In this document: in pieces, positions 42,815 to 49,599 of the stretch
Numbering within the stretch: position 1 is the stretch's first letter
Layout of the letters: every line of letters starts with the position of its first letter
NCBI GenBank assembly: GCA_015179045.1
Contig: WHUZ01000177.1
Span: 1 to 49,599 of the forward strand
DNA length: 49,599 nucleotides
Reading direction: 5' to 3'
Origin: Kalaharituber pfeilii
Taxonomy: Eukaryota > Ascomycota > Pezizomycetes > Pezizales > Pezizaceae
The notes under the pieces: model-generated
What the model saw: only the letters and a program-made list of their open reading frames with translations
Told to the model about the DNA's origin: nothing
The model's database searches: none
Position numbers and translations under genes: made by a program

Positions 42815-44152
42815 TACGCTCTCTAGCCAAGTATACCATTTAAAGCAGTCGACGATTGCGAACAGCTCCTTGTCATGGTCAATTTCATTTGGCTATAGTG
42901 AAGGCTAGTGAGTGGAAGTCGACTGGGTATAGTGTTTTGACTCCGTTCTCCTTGTGGTATGGAGAGAGAGTGCCGGCGAGGACTTAGTAAGATGCATCAA
43001 TTTCCATAATCGTCTTCAGTGTTCTATTCTATGATTGCCTTCAAGGTTTTATCCCATGAGCAGAGTACTGGGGCAAATAGGAATGCTTACTTTAGTTCAT
43101 CGAATGACTGCTGTTGTGCATCACCTTATAAAAATGGTATATTATCTATGATAGAGGTAAGCAGTTTCGCTCTGGCAGCGGTAGTAGTTCTTGACAAGTA
43201 GTTGGCCAGTCGGCAATGGTGTTAAGCTTGTAGCCATTAATGGTATGGCCAAGGAGGACCATCTCCTATACAGCTAGTCTATGGTCAAGTGGTAGCTGTA
43301 GGACCTGTTTCACGGTCATACTACCTTGATGGCATCCTTCTAGGATTTCATCCATCATCTCCTGAAAACTCATTGGTGTGAGTTCAAAGCTATAATGGTA
43401 TATTCAAACAGGCTTTCATCGCCTAACTTGATTCGAATGAGGCATTTTTAAGGTCCAACCGAGTAAAGTATTCATTACCGGAGATCTTTTCCAGAAGGTC
43501 TGATATGAGTGGGAGGGGGTACCGATTCGGTACCATGACCTTGTTGGATCCCTTCTGCAGGGCTTCATCTTCTTAGGCCATTGGGTACTTCAGCATGAGG
43601 GTCGTTCAGTGGGATCTCGTGATATTCAGATCAGCGGGATGGTAGTCTGGTTGCTTGCTTCTCAAAGAATACTTGAGCGTAACGTTCATAACGTTTGCGT
43701 GCGTTAATCGTTAGTAGTATATTGCTTTCCTTCCTCTGGGAGTTCCTTTCTAAATCCAAAACAGAAACAGGTGGCATAAATAGAAACAGGGACAAATGAC
43801 TGAGAGTAAAACAATTTCATTATAAGGAATAACAAATTCAAGGAAATCATGAACCAAATGCCGGTTTTCACAATGAACAGAGAAACCTTTCCTTCCCAAC
43901 TAAAATAATTCCAATAACACTTCTCTATTCCCAATATTTAGACATTCCGCATCAAAATCAAAAGTAGTTCTAAAGATTACATTACCTAATTTATTCTGAA
44001 TACCGGAAAATACAAATGCAGTATTCAAAACCTTAACTCCTTTCAGGAAGCTCCTGTCTCCCTGCCATACGTTTATGGGTCTTTCGGTGGTATGTTCTAC
44101 CTGTCGATGTTTGCCCTTATCGGCAGAGGGCTTGGAGGAGTAGATGGCAATG

Positions 44153-44790
44153 TGTTACAGGCATAATCATTCTCATGCTATAACACCATCTTGTTTAAGT
44201 GTCATCAAAAGGTACTACCAACTATAAAGCCTACCAGTCGGAAGTTTAGCTAACCCGATACTAGTCAGGTCTGTGGTAGTGGAACTTCTTCGGTTAAGAA
44301 GTAAGTAACTACTAAGATTAGCAATCTTGGTTACTAATTCTTCCGCCAGCTCCTGTTGTACTATTCGTTGTATGATAACCTTTTCTTATTTTCTTATATC
44401 ATTGATCTTTGCATAGGGATCGGAGTTATGATGGTATTTTTAAATAGAGGCTTGCATTAGAGGTTTCAAGTTCTCGTATTTATTGTTCTAGAATTTATTG
44501 TAAGGGTTGGTCAAAAAGAAAGGCTGTCACTTGGCTTTTTTCAGGGTCTGGCTTAATCCCCAGAATCCGTTTAAGCGAAATTTGTTAACAGCTTTGAAGA
44601 ACTACATTTTGTATAAATAGAAGCCTGACCTACCGGAGTTAGAAGGGCAAGGACCTGAAACTCAACTCTAACAAATATAAAGCTTTCTTACTACCTTAAC
44701 TACTTTATTTTCCGTGACTTATATTTAATTATATTTCACATTGTACTTAGTTATTTAGTAAATGGCTTACCCCCAACGTACCCCGTAACA
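44153..44790 (+). repeat. Element I 5' LTR
   Basis: 638 bp, tgttacaggcataatc...accccgtaaca. TATA tataaata at 44612-44619. tgaaactcaac (44656-44666) can pair with gttgggtttcg (44799-44809), eight bases after the LTR, in all eleven positions with two G-U pairs; the two wobble positions are exactly what C-to-T change would give. Element I has no 3' LTR in the window. Confidence 0.8.
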
Positions 44791-44838
44791 CTACAATTGT
44801 TGGGTTTCGTTTTGCTGCAACCTCACAAATAACTAACA

Positions 44839-46920
44839 ATGGTGTCCTACAACTTCCCTGTAATTCCTAAGCTATTGACTGCTGGTAACGAACTAGTCTA
44901 TTGGAGATCTAAAGATAAAGTGGATTCGGATTCCAGTGCAGAAGCAGCACAATCGGCCCTCACCACCACTCCAAGACTAGGACTTCGGCCTCGAACAAAG
45001 TCTCAGTCCCAGCAATTGCGCATTGAGGACACTCAAGAACTAAATTGGATTCAGATCCACCAAAGCCGCGTGGATCAATTGATCCTACAGAGAGAAGAGA
45101 AGCTTACCCTTCTGATTCCTATCTTAGAGGCAGTGAATCCGGGACATGTCAGCTCACTAATAGCACAATTCTCCTAATGGGCGTAGAATTTAGTTTCACA
45201 GCTCAAAGAAGACATAGCAGATGAGCTCGAAAAAACCCGAAGCGAGATAAGCCGTCTACTACCGACAGAACTACCGGTAGCAATGGACGTTGACCGAAAA
45301 GAAGAAGTAGAAGCCGAATTCCTAAAACAGGAATTCACCAATCTCCAATAGCAGCTCAAGTATGATGCTAACAAGTACAAGCAATGATATGAAGCACAAA
45401 TTTAAGCCGAAGCCCAAGCTTGGGAAACCAAGCTTCGGGCACAGCTAGAGAAGGAAAAAGCCGATCACGAAGCAACAGTCTTAGCTGCCGCCAAGAAGTA
45501 CCGACTCGAAATGGAGACTGCCAAACTCAAGTAGGAGGTAGATACTACGGAAAAGATATGGAACCAAGAGCAGCAGTACACTAAGGATGCCAATGCTACT
45601 ATTATCAAGGCCTTAGACGAGAAAAGAGCCATGGTTGCCACCTTAGAGTCTCAACTACAGGACGCCAGAATCCTCTTTGACAAGCAGAAGGCCAAGTAGA
45701 AGGATCTAGAAGGAAAAATCCTATCCCAAGAAGATGCTATTAGAGCTGGTCAAGGACAGGTAATAATATTAGAAGCAGAAATCACCTCTCTCAAGAACCA
45801 GAATAAAGAGCTGCAAGACAAAATAATAGCTCTTGAAGTCAAACTTCCGCCCTCCCGACTGCCAACTAGATTACTATCTCCGTCACAAACAGTGACCACC
45901 GTCCTCTCCATCCAACCAGCACTATTTCCTCCTCTAAGAAAGAAAGCCAGGTACGAAACCAGATGATGGGATTCACCTGAACCTGAACCCATTGGCCAGT
46001 ACATCCCATTCGCCCACCTCCCAACTCTAAGAACTTGGGATGGCAACCTGGACGGACTATAAGTATAGAAGTCCGAAGTAATAGACTTAGTATAAGAAGA
46101 TACCAAAATTCTATATGTATCCCAATCTCTAACTAAGGAGGCAGCAGAATGGCATAGCCAAAACAAACATATGTACATGAGTCTGGGGGCTCGGAGAGAT
46201 ACCACATTAGAGAAATGGATGGATGATTTGGCAGAGGGAATGGGAATCCACATATAAGAGCAGCAAATGCGAGATAAACTCGATACCTACATGCAAAAGG
46301 GCAAAATCATAGACTATATCAACGCCATGAAGAAAATAAACCACCTAGCCAATTATGACAAAAAAATGTTCAAAGACAAGGTGGTCAAAGAGTTGAAAAG
46401 AAACATTGCCCAATTCTTCCTCATGTAGCCAGAAGTACCCAATGAATCGCTTGATGACTGGTGCAAATGCGTAATAGCAGTTAGCATGTGGGACGAGTGA
46501 ATAACGCAAGTTGTAGATCACAGTGGTAGTAACAAACCTAGTGGCTATTCAAAGGGGAAACAATCTTCAGAGAAGAAGAAGGACAGTGTGGAAACTACAA
46601 CCTCAAAGCCCAGCCCATACCTCCCTGGCTCCTTCAAGGAACTCAGCGCCAAATGGAAGGCCGCTGGGAAATGCTCTTGCTGTGGAAGAAAAGGCCACAC
46701 TTTCAGCAAATGTGTGACTACGGAAATCGTGAAGAAGTGGAAGAAAACCCAGCCAACTAATCAGTCGGGTAATAAGAAGAAGAGAGATGACGACAAGAAA
46801 AAGAACAAAAAGGAGGTAAGGAAAATTAAACAAGAAAACAAAGGAGACTCGGCTAGTATACAGGCTCGCAGCCTAGTGTCACGCATTACCACTCTCGATG
46901 AATCCGAGTCGGAAAACTAG
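44839..46920 (+). pseudogene. Element I Gag, nonsense-ridden but in one frame
   Basis: Frame 1 throughout, about 693 codons, interrupted only by about seventeen stops (for example at 45175, 45349, 45385, 45403, 45532, 45697, 46258, 46426). Many sit where Gln or Arg is expected, as after C-to-T change; I see no frameshift. N-terminal part polar, then a long predicted coiled coil (about 45190-45840; TKLRAQLEKEKADHEATVLA, LESQLQDARILFDKQKAK, LKNQNKELQDKIIALEVK), then a capsid-like region (TKEAAEWHSQNKHMYMSLGA, KWMDDLAEGMGI), then a CCHC zinc knuckle CSCCGRKGHTFSKC (about 46672-46713) and a Lys-rich tail (KKKRDDDKKKNKKEVRKIKQ). The combination is a retrotransposon Gag. Protease follows in the -1 frame. 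Confidence 0.85.
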
Positions 46921-47378
46921 AAAGGCAGATCTTAGCCAACGAAGTGTCTGCCCCTCCTCCTCCTCCAGTTGGCCTCACTCCTCCTCCAATCCTCGAAGGA
47001 CCTTTAGCAAAGAAATTAATCATTCGCAAAGCTGAGCTAAAATGGAAGGAAAATAGTATCTCAAAATCAGTAATAATTAGAGTATATATCGACCCAGGAG
47101 CAGAAATGTCAATGCTCTCTAACAAAGTACCAATTTCACGGATTAAAAGAAAATTCCCCATTAAGTTCAGAGGAGCCAGAGGTGTGCCCTTACCAAAAAC
47201 TGGGACAGAGTATACCCCAAAGCTACAGATAACCCTTGTCGACGATACTAGTAAAGTTCATAAAGAACTCATCGACTTCGACATGGGTGATAGAGGAAAG
47301 GACTATGATGCACTCTTGTCAATGACGTGGATGGCTAGTCACCAGCTATACATTGATTGGGACTTGGACTCTACATAG
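46920..47378 (+). pseudogene. Element I protease, truncated Pol
   Basis: Frame 3, open from before the gag stop. A Pro-rich start (SAPPPPPVGLTPPPILEGPL) leads to a retropepsin: VYIDPGAEMSMLSNKV holds the catalytic Asp, with Pro where Ser or Thr is usual (D-P-G-A). It ends ...YDALLSMTWMASHQLYIDWD as Gypsy-type proteases do (compare ILGMDWL). The stop at 47376 is probably a decayed codon, but no RT follows; homology is lost within about 20 bp, at a telomere-like word. Five bases before the gag stop the sequence is ggaaaac, a possible but imperfect slippery site. Confidence 0.75.
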
Positions 47379-47884
47379 CCAAAGGGTAGGGTTAGGCAGT
47401 GAAAGTTGGGCTTTTTTACGGCCCAGTAAGACATACAACTTCGTATCCCTGCCGCAACACTCAATTTTGCTCTGATTATCTTCAAACCGGCCTCAAATGA
47501 AAGCCCTACGTCTCCTCTATATTTCTATGTAAACAAATAATCCATTTTGTACTCTAAATCTTACTGTATTTATAGTGAAAGATAGCGAGTTTTGAGTAAA
47601 TTTTCACACTAGTAGGCTATCCCTGTCATATCCTTGCCATGCTATAGCTTGGCAGCAACGGCCAAAAAACTCCATAGAAAATAGACTCAGTAGTTTTCAG
47701 AATGGTCTATGCCAAAAAGACATGACTTTTCGTTGACAACCTATCCCAATTCAGATGACTTTTCGTCGACAGCCCATACAAATTTTTACTCTAACGTTAC
47801 ACACTACTGTACTTCTCATTACAAACCTCCAGCAACTACAAATACTCTAACTACCCTGTTAAATAATAATTCCAATTAGCAATA
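47379..47884. other. Non-coding spacer with a telomere-like word at its left edge
   Basis: gggtagggttagg lies at 47384-47396, just past the end of element I. The rest has no gene I can support. A short repeat, cttttcgttgacaacc / cttttcgtcgacagcc, occurs at about 47726 and 47759. Words of the 58-bp satellite begin near 47885. Confidence 0.6.
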
Positions 47885-48975
47885 TACATTTTCAACACAT
47901 TTAATGTGCTGAAAATGACCTATTTTCTCATATGTGAAGCAGTCATTTCCAATAAATTCAACATGCCAAAAAGAACCTATTTTCCACATCTGGAAAGAGC
48001 CTATGTGTAGCGTAGTTAACATGTGGAAAATAACCAATTTTCTACATACGCAACGAGACTATTTAACATGCATAAAATAGTCTATTTTTTACATGCGTTA
48101 TGAGAGCTTTTGTAATGTATTTGCTGTTACGGATTCACTGCAACTGTAGGTCGGGCGGTTGGTGGATGTGCGCACAGTATACGCATATGTGACGGAGGCG
48201 ATATGCGACAGCCGGGCGCCGGCATCGCAGTTATAACATGTGCTATATGAGCAACGCAGAGGACTAGCGAGTATTAGTGGTTAAGTGTCTTTTTGGCCTA
48301 GTAGACGGTAACTCTCTGCGTTTACTATCATCCGTTACATTTGCCATGTGCAAAATGGTTTATTTTATATATGTGCGAGGAGCCCATTTAACATATGCAA
48401 AATGACCTATTTTCTAGATACACAACGAGGACATTTTCGACATATTTACTGTACGCAAGATAGTCTCTTTTCTACATATGTGGCAATGGCATTTCCAATG
48501 TATTTACTATGTACAAAACGGTCTATTTTCCATATGTGCGGCGAGAGCATTTCCAACAGTCTGTTTTCTATATGCACAGCGAGGGCATTTTCAATGTATT
48601 TACTATGTACAAAACGGACTATTTTCCACGAGCACGATGAGGGCATTTCCAACTATGTACAAAACGGTCTATTTTCCACATGCACGGTGAGGGCATTTCC
48701 AATGTATTTACTATGTGCAAAACGGTCTACTTTCCACATGCACGGCGAGGGCATTTTCGATGTATTTACTATATACAAAACGGTCTACTTTCCACAAGCG
48801 CGGCGAAGGTATTTCTAATGTATTTACTATATGCAAAATGGTCTGTTTTCCACATATACGGCAAGGGCATTTCAGACGTACTTACTATGTACAAAACTAT
48901 CTACTTTCCACATGTATGGTGAGGGTATTTCCAATGTATTTACTATGCACAAAATGGTTTATTTTCCAAAATAGT
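47885..48975. repeat. 58-bp subtelomeric satellite
   Basis: Units of 58 bp on the pattern catttccaatgtatttacta...tccacatgcacggcgaggg. Spacing of the cattt word at 48694, 48752 and 48810 is exactly 58. Units in the right half are well kept; the left half (47885-48120) is degenerate with ttttctacat words. About sixteen units in all. 58 is not a multiple of three, so the long overlapping open frames here are chance. Interrupted by a solo LTR at 48125. Confidence 0.9.
48125..48339 (+). mobile_element. Solo LTR of TRIM-1 inside the satellite
   Basis: 215 bp, tgttacggattcactg...atcatccgttaca, clearly the TRIM-1 LTR (shared gacatgcgacagccgg-like, gaggactagcgagtat and aagtgtctttttg words). Exact target duplication tttgc at 48120-48124 and 48340-48344, restoring the satellite unit when removed. 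About 22 bp shorter than the other copies, from small deletions. Confidence 0.9.
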
Positions 48976-49149
48976 CTATGACAAGTACATTTATGACGTA
49001 TTTACCATCTCTATTTTCATTTTACCTCCCCTTGGCAAACTGGGGCCGGCTTCTTACTTGACATCATACAGGTACGGTAAGCTGGTTCTTTAGCTAGGTA
49101 GAAATCACATTGCGGCCCTTGTATTATGGGTAAGGGTATCAAAAATGCC
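48976..49149. other. Unassigned spacer
   Basis: No gene or repeat recognised. Lies between the satellite and the LTR fragment that carries the telomere. Confidence 0.5.
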
Positions 49150-49418
49150 TTTGTAGCACATATATAGAATAGACCACTTTGTTATTACGGCTAAGGTAAG
49201 GTTTACGGGAAACACCTAGAACCCCCGCCCGAATCGCTGTAAGGCGTATGCTGAAGATATGACTGATCACCACTAGGCAACGCAGGGATTCATATCGGCC
49301 CATGGACCGGCAAGTGGCTAATGAAGTATGTGTCAAGCAGTAAATCATATGATAGCACTGCACAGCGCTTACCAATTTGTCATTAATATGCCCCCATATA
49401 TTAATTACTTCTAATGCA
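49150..49418 (+). repeat. Truncated family E LTR at the telomere junction
   Basis: From gttattacggctaaggtaag (49180) to ttaattacttctaatgcat it follows the middle of the E LTR in the orientation of E1 (14477-14716). The part before 49180 resembles the longer E3 LTR variant on its reverse strand. In the complete LTR the next bases are gttttactac; here TTAGGG repeats take over. The left boundary is approximate. Confidence 0.8.
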
Positions 49419-49599
49419 TTAGGGTTAGGGTTAGGGTTAGGGTTAGGGTTAGGGTTAGGGTTTTAGGGTTAGGGTTAGGGTTAGGGTTAGGGTTAGGGTT
49501 AGGGTTAGGGTTAGGGTTAGGGTTAGGGTTAGGGTTAGGGTTAGGGTTAGGGTTAGGGTTAGGGTTAGGGTTAGGGTTAGGGTTAGGGTTAGGGTTAGG
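49419..49599 (+). repeat. Telomere, (TTAGGG)n
   Basis: About thirty TTAGGG repeats, with one variant unit TTTTAGGG at 49461-49468. The G-rich strand points to the window end, so this is a right chromosome end. The array stops because the sequence stops. Confidence 0.98.

Larger units (their letters stand above)
40282..44152 (-). mobile_element. Family E, copy E3 internal region, 5'-truncated
   Basis: Collinear with E2 but more decayed: integrase core 40718-41060 (QSKRYKLSSSTYVSSVRIDR), 15-bp minisatellite 41290-41620, integrase finger about 41800-41900, RNase H about 42000-42160 and 42815-42930, RT about 43220-43500, pyrimidine-rich stub and leader to 44152, ending cttggaggagtagatggcaa where element I begins. 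TRIM-2 is inserted at 42156-42814. The gag-like repeat region of E2 is missing. Confidence 0.8.

Noticed and set aside
46907..46920. Programmed -1 site ggaaaac before the element I gag stop
   Set aside because: The first three bases are not identical (G G A), so it is not a canonical X XXY YYZ heptamer, and I see no strong stem after it. Kept only as a remark.
48348..48981. Overlapping open frames with the HGEGISNVFT and YVQNGLFS patterns, looking like a repeat protein
   Set aside because: The repeat is 58 bp, not a multiple of three, so the same peptide cannot repeat in one frame without cycling; the frames overlap each other. It is a satellite.

Overview
This window is a chromosome end of a filamentous fungus. 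It closes at 49419-49599 with about 30 TTAGGG repeats, G-rich strand running outward, so this is the right-hand telomere. I find no ordinary host gene and no rRNA or tRNA gene. Almost everything is transposon: one Plavaka-type DNA transposon, five LTR-retrotransposon families (four with Ty3/Gypsy coding, one with a gag-protease fragment), two families of miniature LTR elements, minisatellites and a subtelomeric satellite. The Plavaka transposase, the chromodomain Gypsy elements and the stops that look like C-to-T changes (CAG, CAA, CGA to TAG, TAA, TGA) fit Dikarya with RIP-like or deamination mutation. I cannot name the species.

Layout. 1-2806: frameshifted Plavaka transposase. 2807-4560: low-complexity DNA with a 166-bp duplication, a 21-bp minisatellite and two tiny poly(A)-tailed insertions. 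4560-8561: copy A of Gypsy family F, very AT-rich. 8562-9128: inverted F LTR. 9129-14953: family E copy E1 (chromovirus, + strand) carrying a poly(A) micro-insertion, a solo LTR and a complete 880-bp miniature LTR element. 14954-16137 and 21993-26057: F copy B, split by Gypsy element D (16138-21992). 26058-44152: a head-to-tail minus-strand tandem of family E (E4 fragment, E2, E3) sharing LTRs. Element C (26122-32658), GC-rich and very young, sits inside E4, and a second miniature LTR element sits inside E3. 44153-47378: 5' LTR, gag and protease of element I. 47885-48975: 58-bp satellite interrupted by a solo LTR. 49150-49418: broken E LTR fused directly to the telomere.

What stands out. (1) Three insertions of only about 40 nt plus a poly(A) tract, each flanked by 9-13 bp direct repeats, two with a shared hairpin showing a compensatory base change. 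(2) Six LTR families each have a 9-13 nt match between the start of the internal domain and a stretch 28-50 nt after the LTR TATA box, the layout expected for Tf1/sushi-type self-priming, including in the miniature elements. (3) Element C has a textbook -1 frameshift signal at the gag/pol junction: A AAA AAC directly before UAG, a 7-nt spacer, an 8-bp stem and a possible pseudoknot. (4) Every frameshift I could place is a one-base deletion, nearly all in short homopolymers, so some elements that look dead may be intact behind sequencing error. (5) Paralogous empty sites and exact 5-bp target duplications let the nesting order be read directly.
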